Source: Smittium mucronatum
Lineage: Eukaryota > Kickxellomycota > Harpellomycetes > Harpellales > Legeriomycetaceae
Assembly (NCBI GenBank): GCA_001953115.1
Contig: LSSL01000127.1
Coordinates: 44,835 to 108,834, forward strand
Direction of reading: 5' to 3'
Length of the DNA: 64,000 nt
In this document: piece by piece, positions 48,817 through 62,532 of the stretch
How the letters are laid out: every line of letters starts with the position of its first letter
Position numbering within the stretch: position 1 is the first letter of the stretch
Position numbers and translations under genes: made by a program
Notes under the pieces: generated by a model
The model's database searches: none
Told to the model about the DNA's origin: nothing
Seen by the model: only the letters and a program-made list of their open reading frames with translations

Positions 48817-48879
48817 GAATCCTATAGGATTCAATAAAAAAAAAACTTGAATCTATTTCGAAAATCAATCGCGAAATAG
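48817..48879. repeat. Two adjacent palindromes
   Basis: A perfect 16-bp palindrome, gaatcctataggattc (48817-48832), is followed 20 bases later by a hairpin with arms ctatttcg (48853-48860) and cgaaatag (48872-48879). The preceding gggttcgaat looks like a tRNA T-loop, but no acceptor, D-arm or anticodon arm lies upstream, so I do not call a tRNA. Confidence 0.5.
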
Positions 48880-51800
48880 TCAAAATTTGTCTAATAGAAC
48901 AATATTTTTTTTAATTTAATTATCAAATTCTTTATCCGGAATCAAAATTAATTTTTGATTTTTTTTTAAATTATTTTTGTATTCAGATGATTGATTTATT
49001 ATTATTGCTATTATTTTTTTTATCAGAATAATATTAACCTTATAAATATCAAGAAAAAAATAGGCTTTAGCTTTATTTTTTAGATCCTTATTGATGTAAT
49101 TTTAATCATAAATCCATATTTTTCATCCTATATATAAAAAAATTTACATCTGAATATCTTTTTTTTTTCACTAAAATTTGATAGATAACATGGGATATGT
49201 ATAATATTAGTAATAAAAAAATTGAATTTGTTCATATATATTACAATTATTAAACTTTATATCCTCAATAAATAACCCAAAATATTTTTTTGAAAAAAAA
49301 TACTGATCTTTTTTTTTAAAAAAATACAAGTAAAATCAAAATAGCAACTTAATAAAGATTACCAATAATTAAAACAAAAAAATCAATTTTTTTTGAAACT
49401 TTTTAATTTATTTTGGGTTTAATTTATTATTATTATAGCCTGATTATAGATTTTCTAAAAATAAATGTAAATTACACTGTTTAATTTAAAATCAAAAATA
49501 ATTACATCAAAAATAAATCTTACGCTCTTTATCTATTTTAGCCATATATAATATTTTGATAATGGCATACCTGAATTCATTTAAATAATTTCAATTCTTT
49601 TTTTATAATAAAAATCGTATTTAAGTAGTTTATCCTTTATCCGAAAATCAAAAAATTTAATGGATACTATATTAAAATGTTTAATTTATACAATATATAC
49701 CCATCTTGTTAAAAGATGTATTGATAAATTTTGTTATTTTTATTTTTATAGAGTAAGCGATTTAAATATCAGCCTATTTATATAGCTTTATTTATCTGAA
49801 CTAATTGTTATTTTATTCAATCGAATTTTTTCAATAATATAAGGAAAATCGAGTATTTTTTTAATTAAAAAATTCTTATTATTATTTTTAACGCAAAAAT
49901 AAACCAATATTCATCACCGGAGGAACTATCTCGATAAAAAAATTAAGTGGATCTTTTATGAACGATGGCTTTATATTTTCCAAGATATCTCTAATTAATT
50001 ATAAATGTAAAACATAAGCAATTTTTTTGAAATTAAATTAATTTTGAAACATATTAATAGTTCTTGAATATATTTAAAATACTTAAAAAAAATTAAAAAA
50101 CATTAAAAATTGAGATTTTATTGTATAATTCAAACCAAAATAAATAATAATTACTATTTAAATTTACAAAAGGAAAAATTTATATAACTTAAATAAAGAA
50201 TATTCTGATTTATATTCTCTTTTTTTCGAGATAACGTTTAAATAATTCTTTCATCAGAACTTAGTTAAAATTATACTCAGGATTGATTGCAATGTTCATA
50301 ATAATAATAATAATAATCTTTTCCATAAAAAAAATTCATATTAGATTTCCTTTTTAGTTTGGAAATTTTCGGAAAAAATTAATTGGTGCGAATATTTTGT
50401 AAAAAACTCTGAATCAATGATATTTATATTTCTACATTCTAAAATTATCATTAGAATCATAATATTTCTAGTGTAAAAAGGATTTATTTAAAGAAAAAAC
50501 TAAATTCCACTTTTAAAAGATATTATTCATTTTCCAGATGAAATGGTGGCAGTGGAGAGAAGAATTAGATAAAAAAAATTCATATTTTTTTGAGATCAAT
50601 TTACACGAATAATTAACATTTAAAGTTCTGTAATTTTTTCACTATATATTAAATTATTATTTTCTTTTAATCCAATAATTTTATATTGTAATGTGACCAT
50701 TTAATTTATGTTATCTTGCATTTAATATGAAAAAATTTAAAAGTTATAAATTCCTTAGATAAAAAGAATTTAGATTTAAAAGAATTTAACTCTAAAAAAA
50801 TTATCTCTGAATCTACTGTACCTAAGATTATTAAACAATTGAGATTCAAGAAAATGATATTTTTTTTAAATTCTTTTTTAACAAATAAAACATTCAATTT
50901 TTCCCACTGAGAAGATCTAGCGCGATTTTTTTTTTAAATTTTTTAAATTATTATTATATCTTTTAAAAATTTACATTTAAAGCTGAAAAATAGGTTATTA
51001 ATATATATATATATATCTATTAAAAAATATAATATAACATTTTTTTAGAGATGAATATTTCCTATTAAGTACTTTTAAATTTTGAACAAGAATCATAGTT
51101 AGAATTTTCTAAAAGATGGTTTATTTCCATTAAAAAATTTTTATCTTTGTTTCGTATTGCGTTTGTTATTTTAGAAATAGATCATACCGAATTTAACATT
51201 AAAAAAACTTCATTGGTTTTTAATAGCTCCTAAAATAAAACTGAATTAAAAATTTTAATTTATATTGATACTTAATAGACTTAATATAATTAAAATATAA
51301 AAAAATTAATTACAAAAAATGATTATTTGTAATTTAATTTTATAAAATCGTATTATTTCTATTTTTCTCAATCCCGTTTTTAATAATGAGTTTTCTGTTC
51401 TATTACTTATTGAAAATTTAACTAAATACTATTCACATTATTAATATTTTTATTAAATATAAAAGTCGTTAAAACATTTTATTATGGCCAAGCTATATAT
51501 TTATATTATATGAAATTATTTCCAACTTTAATAAATTGAAAAAAAATTAAATTAAATTCTACAAAACATTAATTAATTTTGATTGCAATACATAAAGAAT
51601 CTTGAACAGAAAATTCTATATGAATACTTAAAATGGTATTTTATGCAAGTATTAAACACTTTTTGATATTTTCTTAATATGGAAAAATATGGTTAGTCGA
51701 CTCAATAATGGATTAAAAATTAGAAAAAAAATTAGAATTATTGGATAAAAAATTTTTAAAGAAAAAATTTAAGCAATATTAATATTATTTCAGATAAATC

Positions 51801-52042
51801 GAGTTATATAGAATATGTATGTTGAAAGTTAATTAACTGAAGCTTTTATAGAAAAATTGATGCCATTAATCTTTTTTTCAGATAATTAAGTGTCTCAATT
51901 CAGCATAATGATAAAGAAATTTTATCCAGTAGTTATCAATTTTTATCATTAAAAAATGATAAATATATTACTATATATATATACGAAAAAAACCGAAACG
52001 CTTAAATTGATTAGGTCATTGAATTAATAAGATTTTGAATAC

Positions 52043-52069
52043 TATATATATATATATATATATATATAA
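52043..52069. repeat. TA dinucleotide microsatellite
   Basis: About thirteen tandem TA units in AT-rich spacer. It may form a cruciform. No other significance is visible. Confidence 0.8.
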
Positions 52070-55000
52070 AGCCATTCAAACTCCGAGAATAATTTTGCAT
52101 GTATATCTAATATATATAACAGGAAAAAATGTCATTAATAGCAACTTGTATTTTTTTATTAATGCACATATCAAAAAAGATCTGTTTAAAAGAAAAATAG
52201 CTTGAATAAATATATATTTATATTATATTTCTTAAATAATCAAAACATATATATATATTTTTTAAATATTGAAAGTTAAAAAAAAATTCAATACATAAAT
52301 ATGTGAAATCATTCAAAAATCCATAGTATTATATAATTGTAGATTGTGAGCCAAAATTATTTATAATATGAATCTGAAATTATTAAAAGTAATTTTGAAC
52401 TATTTGAAATAAACTATTGATATTCAGAAGATATTAATATCTAATAATAATAAAAAATCAATCTTTAGTGTTGAAAATATTCTAAATAGATTATAAAGGA
52501 AAAACAGAGCTGCTTGGGTTATATTCACTAAATAAGATATGTATAAAATCACATATAAGTTATAAATATATAGAAATTAAGAAATAAGAAATAAAAATAA
52601 TGTAGCTATTTTTTTTAATTCACAAAGAAAGCTTTAAGAATTTCGGCAGGTATATTTTAAAAAAATTAAGCTCTTATAAAAATCATTTAGAGCCCGAAAT
52701 TCGATGGAAAATTTATCTATTAAAAATTTATATTAAAACATAAATATAAATCAACCCCCTTTGAATTGATTTTTGAGCTTAAATTAAATAAATTACCGAA
52801 AGAAATAATCAATTATGTTTTATATTATTAATATTCTTTAATCGGTTTTCATAAGGCAAATATCACCAAAATAAAAAATATTAATGTTGTACTGAAGGTT
52901 TTTCGTAAGAATAAATATAAATTTGAAAGAAATAAAATAAAATTTATACCTTCTCCCAAAAAATTAACGATTAAAACCTTTGAATAGAGTGAAGTAGCTA
53001 CCTTCTTTATTTTACATGAATTAATTATTGAAAATAATAAATGTAACCTAGAAAAAATATTTAGATCTAAAAAAAATATTAAAATTTGTTTATATCCGGT
53101 TTTTTATAGGTATTATTGTATTTTAATTTAAAAAAAACTTTAATACTGAAAATATGAAAAAATTTCCTATATAATGTAATTTTATCCTCAATTATATTTT
53201 GAAAAATTATTTTTCGAAAAAATTCTGTATAAAAGGAGTTTTTTTTTGTACATAAAACTAATATCTATTTATGTATCAAAAAATATTTTCATAATCTGTA
53301 AGTTATGAAATTGGATCTACTAGCTTTTTTAAATTTTATTAGATACAAAAAATTTCAATCTTTAAATATTTTGAATGTTAGTTAATGAATATTCTAATTT
53401 AACAATTCGTGATTATGTTCTAATATATTTATTATTATAATAAACTAAAAAATAACTGAAATTGTTATAGAAAAAAAGAATAAAATGACGAGAATAGTCA
53501 TAAAAATCAACGAAAAAAATTAAAATAATCTAATAGATAAAGGATATTATAAATCGAAAAATTATAAATTATATTTCTTTTTAATAATATTTATTTAATA
53601 AATTCTGATAAATTGATTTGATAAACCCTATTATAAAAAGTCAATTAAATTTAAATTATGGTAAATCTTATGAATTAATAAATCATATTCCAATAAAAAT
53701 ACAGAATTATTTTTAATAACGCATTTAATGGTGACATATATTATTGAAATATATTTTTATACTCTAAAAATAATTGAAATTCTAGAATATATAATAACAT
53801 TGTAAACAATAAATAAAGAATTCTTTAGTTGCTGTTATTTATTGAAATTAAAACATATTTATTAAAGACTATAATAGAATATTATTTAATTAAACTGAGA
53901 AAAAAATATTAAATAGAAAAATTAACTTCATTCCTAACATCATAAATAAAAACTGTTATATTTACAAATAATTCACTTAAAGAAAATGTAAATTGATAGT
54001 AGAAAATTAATTTAACTTCTTCATAATCGAAATTCTATCAACATTCTATTAAAATATTTATCGTGCTTTTTTTCCGAAAAGAAAAAGATGCTGCTATATT
54101 TTTTTAGTTATTTATAAGAATTTTTTGATTTTTTTAGATAATATTGGTATTATTTTTAAAGATTCTTGAAATATGAAGGATGCTAAGCAAATTTATTTTA
54201 TTATTAAAATAAAAAATTGTAAAATAAAGAAATTGGAGTTAATATGATAAAGTGGTATCTCAGTTAATTTATTTGCATCACTTGCAAAAACATCTACAAG
54301 AATTAACTGATAAAATAAAAAATATTTTTGGAAATGATATTCTCGAAATCTAAAAGTTGAGTTTAATGATTAAATTTGAAATTTTATGGTTGTAAAAGAA
54401 TTAAAAGAGGGTTTTTTTTTTTATTTATTGGAAATAATTTACCGAATCTATCATTATATAGAAAATATTTATCATTTGCTTTACCAGATAAAAAAGTAAA
54501 TAATAAAATCGATTTCAAAATTTTAAAAATATGATTTTTTTAATTAATATCATCCATTAAAATTAAATATTTAATCATTTTATTTTGGTAGTTATTCATG
54601 TGACTTTAACTTAGGCAAATAAATATCCAGTGCTTTTAAACTGACAAAAATAAAAATGATTAGTTTATTCAGAATCAGAATTTTTATTACTTTTCTAATA
54701 ATTTTTTTGTTTTATTGGAATATTTAAATCATTTATCAATCAAGAAATTGATTAATAAAAACATTAAGAATAAAATGAAATATTCATCACTTTTGCTATT
54801 TTAATTAAAATTTTCATATTTATCGAAAATCATAACATTTATTTTCATTATATATCATTAATTTTTTTTAGGAGATTAATTGAATATATTTTAACGTTTA
54901 AAAAAAGGAATTATATATCTATTTCTGCCAAACTTATTTAAAGTGTTATTTTCATATCCATACCTGTTTCTTTAACCTGCTCCATATCGTGTATCATTAT

Positions 55001-57661
55001 AATAACATGCTACATATTAATATAATTTTTAATATCAACATATAATTTTTTTTTGCTTTTTTTAGATCATATCTCAATATATATATGTCTAAATCTATAT
55101 TATTGCTAAAATTAAATATTAAGTTTTTATTATAAATCTTTTTCTCTACTATTTATAGTCCCAAAAAAAATTCCATAATTATTCAATCATGATAAAATTG
55201 TTAATTTTAATATATTTTATTTCGTCACAGACTTTCTTAATGGAAATTATGTTGAATTGGGATAAGATATAAGTAAAATTATAGCGCCAAAATTATATTG
55301 ATTAAATGACTATCTTTTCTCCTCAATTAGTTTATTTTATCACTCAATTTTCCTGTTTATATATCTAAGTTTTCTTTTTTTTTAATTTTTCATTTCCTCA
55401 TGAAGTTTTTATATTTTTTTCCATACTTTTTATTAATTTTATATATTTTAGCTAGATTTTTTTTCTTATTAAGTGAAAATTCATTTTAAAAATTTCACAA
55501 AAATAGGTCTTATACACTTTTTTCGAAAAATTAATATGTATCCCCCATAAAAAAATAAAATTTGGAAATTTTTTTCATAAAAACACAATTCAGCGATTAG
55601 GAGTGTCTTTCTAAGTCTTTTTTTATCTTAAATGCTTTCAAAATTGAAATTGCCATATAAATTAGGTATTAGGATATTTTAAATCCTAAAAAAATATTAT
55701 CATATTATATTTTATTTTTCGAGTGATTATTCGTTTTTTATCCATTTTTACTTTGATATTTATTAATTATGTTTTATAATAATTTTTATATTTTTATATA
55801 TTTTTTGTTATTTAATATTTTTTTGTTATTTAATATTTTTTGGATTTATTTGGAAAAAAATTATTTCAAATTACCATTTTAAGGTAATTATAATGTGGGA
55901 ATAAAAAAATTGAACGTTGATATCATTATGTCGATTTAAAAAAATAATATTACGTATATATTAATGGTTTAAATAAAAAGAAGAAAAGTAAAAGAATGTA
56001 TTATACTAAAATTTTCAAAAGGATTAATTATTTTTAAAATTTTTAAAATTTTTTTTGTGAAAAAAATTAAAGACTTGGTTTATAATGATTTTTTGATGAT
56101 TTGTAATCAAAATAAGCAAATTTTTGAAAATTAATTAGGTGAAGGGTCTTATAGAAAAAAATTTTGAATATTTTTCATTGAAGTTTATTATGAATGAAGG
56201 TGAATGGCTCTAGATTTAAATCTTTATTATATTTGCTTTTTTTAATTTAAATTAAATTTATTAGAGGCCTATTTCAATCATTAATTTTCAACCCTTTTCT
56301 GCATTTTTTCCACAAAATTATTTCGACTATTCGATTTTTTTAATAATGATGTAATTCATTTTTTTTTATTAAATTCGATATCTTTTTTTTTTTGCAACAG
56401 TTAGAGCCAGTAGGTAAAAATCCTGATTTACTTCGGTGTGAAAACATATTTATAAAATATTTATTAAAAAAAAATCCAAATATAAATTCATATTACGAAA
56501 ATAGAAAATTTACAATAATAAATCAAATAAATCTGATTCTTTAACATTATTAACGCTTTTTTTAGGGTAAATAATACAATTCTAAGTAAATTTTCTCAAA
56601 TTAATTTTAGATGGTCAGAAAAACAGCCAAATTAATTTCATTTTTAGTAAAACATTTTTTGTATTAAAATATAATAGAATAAATAATAATGTGAAAATAT
56701 TGTCGATATAAAGATATGGATTTAATTTATATTTAATTATTTTATATTTAAATTGAAATTAAGAAAAATACACACCGGTTCGACATATTTTTTATTGAAA
56801 AGAATTTCAGTTTTTCAAACTGGAAATTTTCATATAAATAACCAATATAATAATCTAGAAGTATCATTTTCATACTATAAAAATAATTTATAAATTAAAA
56901 TTTATTTGATTTGAAATAATTAATACTATATTCATTCAAAATCTTAGGTATTAAGGACAATTATTTTTTGACTAATAAGATTTAAGCTAATAATTAAATG
57001 ATAGTGATAAATATTTTTAGAGTAGTGGATAAACTTAAGATTTTGAAATTTTTTATAAGTGGAATTTGGTTTTTTTAAATTTGACTTTTATGTGGATATG
57101 ATTTCATTTTACCAACATCAACATCCTGTTGGATGATATATGAATCATAATTGTAAATTAAATAGAATAATAGATTATTTAGGATAAAAAAGGTCAAATA
57201 TGGGAGATTCACTTTAGAATACTGTTACCAATTAAATTATTACTTCTTTCCTGGTTTGGAAATATTCACTGGGATAATATAAATTTATTAGGTGATGTAA
57301 AATATGGATTACAAAAGAATTTTTTTGTTTTCAGAACGTCGAAAAAGTTTTAGTGCTAGTATGATTTTTTCACTTTTATTGATTTTTTAATGGTAAATTT
57401 TAATTTATCCAATTAGTAACATAATAAAAAAAATCTTGTCTTGAAAAAAATACTCATATAAAATACATAAAAATTTAACCTTTAACCAATAGTAATAGCT
57501 AAAATGTAAATAATGAGATATTATATTAACAGTTTTTCGATTTTATGAAAATTGGGCATAGCATAATTTTTAAACAAAAAAAAATTTATATATTAAAATA
57601 TGATATCAAAGTAAAGTGATAAAATTCCAATTTCGATCATAAAATAGAGATAATGTATATT

Positions 57662-58910
57662 TTGTACGAGGTTTTGAGATCTTCGCTGCGATTTTAAATA
57701 ATAAGTGATTTTGAGACCCCTCTGTTTTTATCTAATATTATTGGTTTATTAGCTTTAATTAAATTCATATTATATCAAATAAAATTCGACAAAAATTATA
57801 CATATTAGATTACAATACCCAATGGAAAGTCTTGGAAGCCTTCATTTTTTTTTTGAAATTTGATTATAATTAATTTTTACATTTGTCCCATATAATTTTG
57901 AAATGATAAAATGCAATCATTATTGGACCACATTTTTTAGTCAAAATGATATTAATGTTTGGCATAGAGTAAAAAATAACTAAATAGCAGAGAATTTTTT
58001 ATGGTTAAAAGGTGTAGAGTTTTTATATTTTTTAGAAAGAACTTGTACAACATACACCGTAAAATACATCCGAAGAATTCGAAAAAATTCGATAAATTTA
58101 CTAAAGATTAAGAAGGTGATATAATTAATTATATGATATAAAAGATAAAAAGTCATTTCCATTTCTTGATTAGATTAAAGCAGTTGCATTTCCATTCGAA
58201 TTTGCATTTGCACATCCATTTGCACTTTTATTTTCACTTTTATTTTCACTTTTATTTGCACTTGCTTTTTTTTTTTTTTTGCATTTTCATTTTCATTTGA
58301 TTTTGCTTTTTGCTTTGCTTTTTTACTTTTATTTGCACTTGCTTCTGTTTTTACATTCGCTTTTTGCGTTTGCGCTTTCATTTGAACTTGCTTTTGATTT
58401 CTATTTAGTAAATTTAATTGAGTATTTAAATGCAATTATGATTATGATTGCTATTGCGGGGATTATTATAACCGCTTTCGAGAAATCAATTCAAGCGATA
58501 ATGTTTTAATTTGGAATTTATTACTCTTCTAATAATTTTGCGTTCTTGTTTTATTCTCCTATTCTTTAGATTATTCTTATTTGGTTAGAATTAAATTTAT
58601 ATTTAAAACCTATATCGATTATTAGGGATACCATTTTCAGTTATTAACAGCCGGTGAAATAATATCCGTTTAGCTTCAAAAGTCTTTAGCAATCTTATAA
58701 AATCAATATATCATTTATCTATTTTGGTAATTTATAATTTTATAAAAATATTTTTTAAGTGCTTTTCTATAAAAACTTATCTTTTTTTTAAAAAAACCCC
58801 AATATATCATTTCAATTTAGAACGAAGCAGAATAAATAAATTATATCTTTTATTTTTTTTTCAAACGATATTTTATCAAGTATTTATATTACTATAACTG
58901 CTTTTTATTT
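57662..58910. repeat. Left 1,249-bp terminal inverted repeat
   Basis: Starts ttgtacgaggttttgagatc and ends ctgctttttattt. It is the reverse complement of 61284-62532. It carries a pyrimidine-rich, hexamer-like tract (58179-58399) that leaves open frames on both strands, and an AT-rich outer part without coding signs. The 60-codon frame at 57980-58162 is duplicated in the other arm and is not convincing as a gene. Confidence 0.95.
58179..58399. repeat. Degenerate hexamer tract in left arm (TTTGCA/TTTCAC type)
   Basis: About 220 bases of variable six-base words such as gcattt, cacttt and gctttt, pyrimidine-rich on the plus strand. On the minus strand it reads as a Lys/Gln/Val-rich open frame of 86 codons (58435-58175), which is a consequence of the repeat and not evidence of a gene. 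Confidence 0.75.
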
Positions 58911-59048
58911 TTAATATTAAATCTATCTCTAAATAAAAATAATAATTTCAAAGTTTATCCTAACTTTTCATGTCCAAAGCCAGGGTAATATTCATTATTA
59001 ATATTTTTTTACTACAACTATATTAAGCTTAGTTTCAAAACTTATAAT

Positions 59049-61175
59049 TTGGAAATTAATGAAACACATAGGGATAATTTCAAATCTAAGATGGATATTG
59101 AATCAAATACACTGTTTTTGTCAAAAGTAAAAGTTTCTGAATACTTTAATGCATTATTTGGTTTGCCTTGCAATTTATCTGCTAAAAAAATTAAAAATAT
59201 TCGTAGGAATTTTACATTAAAGGATGACACAAACTTAAATTATTTTTTGAATTGGAAATATCATAATTTTCTCGGAAAAGATGAATATTATGACATTATT
59301 AAGGAGCTCATTATAACTTTGGACACCCTGGAGCTGAAAAAACTTGGAAAATCTTATCATCTTTTTTTTTTCACGGTCCTACCAAAGAGTTGGTTAGATT
59401 TTTTTTTTTCAATGTTGCACTAGATGTCAGACTAAATTCAGCTATATTAAATAAACACATTATACCAATAATTTCCGAAAAGCCCTTTGAAAGAATTAAA
59501 GTCGATCTAATAGATATGCTTAGTTCACCTAGCGGTGAATCAAGTTTATATTTCGTGCAGTGGATCACTATATCCATTTTAACTATATCCCCGTTAAAAA
59601 CGAAATCGGTATCCGAGGCTCTGAATAAACTCAGATTTTTTTTAGATTCTCGATAACTAAAAAAATTATCCAGGTCGATAACGGAAAAGTGTTTTCTAAC
59701 CAAGATTTTATAAAATTTGTCAAGGATCTCACAGGAAATAAACCATCATTCATCGCACCAAGAAAACATCAAAATAACGGCATGGCGGAGCAAGAGCATG
59801 GGTCATTATATCAAAGACTGAATGTTTTGATAGATGAAACCGGAGTTAGAGATTGGGATAGGTAGTTATTTCTTATAAATAGATAAATAAAATCATAAAA
59901 TCATAAAATCACATTTAATTTATATTTTTCTTAAAATTATTATTAAAATTATTTTAATATGCGATAAACCGGACTAAATAACTAATTTTAATTTATTATG
60001 AGCTTGGTAGATAGTGGGGGAATAAGAATTCCACCTTCAAAGGCTTTTTATTCGCAAGATGGAATTAAAAAAATTGTAATTCCTTGTTGAAAGTTCATGG
60101 CTATCAAATATAAAGAATTTTTAGACATTAGAAAAGCTTAAAGATGAATCAAACAATGAAAAAACTTCATATAACTTAAAAAAAATGATCCGATTGATTC
60201 TATAACATCTCCTCTAAGTAATACAGTAAAAACAAAAAATAAGAAAAATAATGAAACTGGTAGAAATATACTAGAGATTTTGGAACTTAATAGAATAGCT
60301 TATGCCGAGGAAAAAGAATAAAATTCTAACAGTTTTGAAAGAAATGAGATTTACATTGAATCTAGAAAAAACAGAGGATCATCAACAGAAAATAAGGTTT
60401 AAAAAAATAACGATAAAATTCCTAATTACAATATAGGTGATAATTTAAAGGTAAAAATCCCAAAAGGAGACCAAAATAGGATCGATGATAAATAATTAAT
60501 TGATATAGTCTTAGAAAAATCAGGTGAAAGCTATGTAATAGGTATTGAATTCGAAACAATCGATAAAAAAGTTCATAAAAAACATCTGTATCTATTGGAG
60601 AATTCTGAAGGAATAAATTATTCAATTAAAAATATATACATAACCGCTGCTTTTAGAAAGATTTCAAGTTGGAAAACTAGAATGGAGATTGCTATGACCA
60701 GAATAGCACCATATAAAAGGTTTGAACTGAGTATGGTTTTATTTAATATAAACCAGAGATGAAGAAAAGATCAAATAAAGGAAAGTGGTAAAATAAGATT
60801 AAAATTTGTATGTGGGATGGAGAGATTAGACTAAATAATTTTCCCGTAATCGGAAGAATAATAGTTATAGTGCTATGGTGAATTTGCACAAATTTCTAGT
60901 AAAATATAGATTGATTAACATACCTGCTAAATTTTAGATTGAGACAATCTTTATAATCCTATTGTTCTATTTATTCCAATGTGATAAACCATTTTTTGGG
61001 ATTAGCACAATGGGGTGAGAATGTAATTCTTACAGGAGATAAAATGCAAATGTAAAGGCGGCTCTAAAGAAAATAGATGAAAATGCAAAAAACTTGGAAA
61101 AAAATTAAAATGTTTTGTCATCCCGATCATTATCACATATGTGAAAACATATCACGAAAAAAACTCGGAACAGAA
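59049..61175 (+). pseudogene. Retroviral-type integrase (Ginger / KRBA2-SCAND3-like) relic
   Basis: The transposase would excise and insert the element. Legible parts: N-terminal piece 59049-59300; H2C2 zinc-binding domain with HYNFGHPGAEKTW (from 59309) and QCCTRCQ (59410-59430); catalytic core with Asp in RIKVDLID (codon 59504-59506), Asp in QVDNGKVF (59677-59679) and Glu in NNGMAEQEH (59788-59790), giving D-x(36)-E; then YNIGDNLKVKIPKGDQNR (from about 60436), equivalent to the V-x-V-P-x-x-D-R block of KRBA2/SCAND3 proteins; then a Cys-rich tail with CKCKGGSKENR (61045), CKK (61084) and CHPDHYHICEN (61116-61145). Frameshifts occur before the H2C2 motif, at T runs near 59360 and between the first two Asp codons, and stops occur throughout the C-terminal part. 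All three catalytic residues persist, but the frame is destroyed. Confidence 0.75.
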
Positions 61176-61283
61176 GTTGAAAATATAAAAATTTATCATG
61201 CTAAAAATGACATAGAATAAATGCATCAAATAACCGAATAAAGAAATTCAATATTAGCTAAGTTAATAACATATTTATTTAAT

Positions 61284-62532
61284 AAATAAAAAGCAGTTAT
61301 AGTAATATAAATACTTGATAAAATATCGTTTGAAAAAAAAATAAAAGATATAATTTATTTATTCTGCTTCGTTCTAAATTGAAATGATATATTGGGGTTT
61401 TTTTAAAAAAAAGATAAGTTTTTATAGAAAAGCACTTAAAAAATATTTTTATAAAATTATAAATTACCAAAATAGATAAATGATATATTGATTTTATAAG
61501 ATTGCTAAAGACTTTTGAAGCTAAACGGATATTATTTCACCGGCTGTTAATAACTGAAAATGGTATCCCTAATAATCGATATAGGTTTTAAATATAAATT
61601 TAATTCTAACCAAATAAGAATAATCTAAAGAATAGGAGAATAAAACAAGAACGCAAAATTATTAGAAGAGTAATAAATTCCAAATTAAAACATTATCGCT
61701 TGAATTGATTTCTCGAAAGCGGTTATAATAATCCCCGCAATAGCAATCATAATCATAATTGCATTTAAATACTCAATTAAATTTACTAAATAGAAATCAA
61801 AAGCAAGTTCAAATGAAAGCGCAAACGCAAAAAGCGAATGTAAAAACAGAAGCAAGTGCAAATAAAAGTAAAAAAGCAAAGCAAAAAGCAAAATCAAATG
61901 AAAATGAAAATGCAAAAAAAAAAAAAAAGCAAGTGCAAATAAAAGTGAAAATAAAAGTGAAAATAAAAGTGCAAATGGATGTGCAAATGCAAATTCGAAT
62001 GGAAATGCAACTGCTTTAATCTAATCAAGAAATGGAAATGACTTTTTATCTTTTATATCATATAATTAATTATATCACCTTCTTAATCTTTAGTAAATTT
62101 ATCGAATTTTTTCGAATTCTTCGGATGTATTTTACGGTGTATGTTGTACAAGTTCTTTCTAAAAAATATAAAAACTCTACACCTTTTAACCATAAAAAAT
62201 TCTCTGCTATTTAGTTATTTTTTACTCTATGCCAAACATTAATATCATTTTGACTAAAAAATGTGGTCCAATAATGATTGCATTTTATCATTTCAAAATT
62301 ATATGGGACAAATGTAAAAATTAATTATAATCAAATTTCAAAAAAAAAATGAAGGCTTCCAAGACTTTCCATTGGGTATTGTAATCTAATATGTATAATT
62401 TTTGTCGAATTTTATTTGATATAATATGAATTTAATTAAAGCTAATAAACCAATAATATTAGATAAAAACAGAGGGGTCTCAAAATCACTTATTATTTAA
62501 AATCGCAGCGAAGATCTCAAAACCTCGTACAA
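61284..62532. repeat. Right 1,249-bp terminal inverted repeat
   Basis: Reverse complement of 57662-58910, with no length difference and identical where compared (for example the open frames at 61759-62019 and 62032-62214). It ends gatctcaaaacctcgtacaa. Beyond it similarity to the left flank becomes patchy. Confidence 0.95.
61795..62015. repeat. Degenerate hexamer tract in right arm (AAATGC/AAAGTG type)
   Basis: Mirror of the tract in the left arm, here purine-rich on the plus strand with words like aaatgc, aaagtg, aaagca and a 14-15 A run. It includes tandem aaaataaaagtg units near 61940-61970. It produces an 86-codon Lys/Gln/Val-rich frame that I regard as repeat-derived. Confidence 0.75.

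Larger units (their letters stand above)
44000..57642. other. AT-rich intergenic DNA, no gene recognised
   Basis: More than 13 kb of A/T-dominated sequence with constant stops. The open frames above 60 codons (47313-47528, 48470-48721, 50706-50897) are dominated by Asn, Ile, Lys, Leu and Phe and carry no motif. Noted inside are two palindromes near 48.8 kb, a TA microsatellite near 52.05 kb and smaller TA runs near 51.0 kb. No transposon protein signature was found, in contrast to 16-44 kb. Confidence 0.6.

Noticed and set aside
48811..48827. tRNA T-loop-like sequence gggttcgaatcct
   Set aside because: No acceptor stem, D-arm or anticodon arm can be built from the A/T-rich upstream sequence, and the motif is explained by the adjacent palindrome.
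57980..58162. 60-codon open frame duplicated in both transposon arms
   Set aside because: AT-driven composition without a motif; present twice only because the arms are identical.
58175..58435. 86-codon open frame, present again at 61759-62019
   Set aside because: It lies entirely in a hexamer-like repeat tract of the transposon arms; its Lys/Gln/Val pattern follows from the repeat, so duplication is not evidence of a gene.
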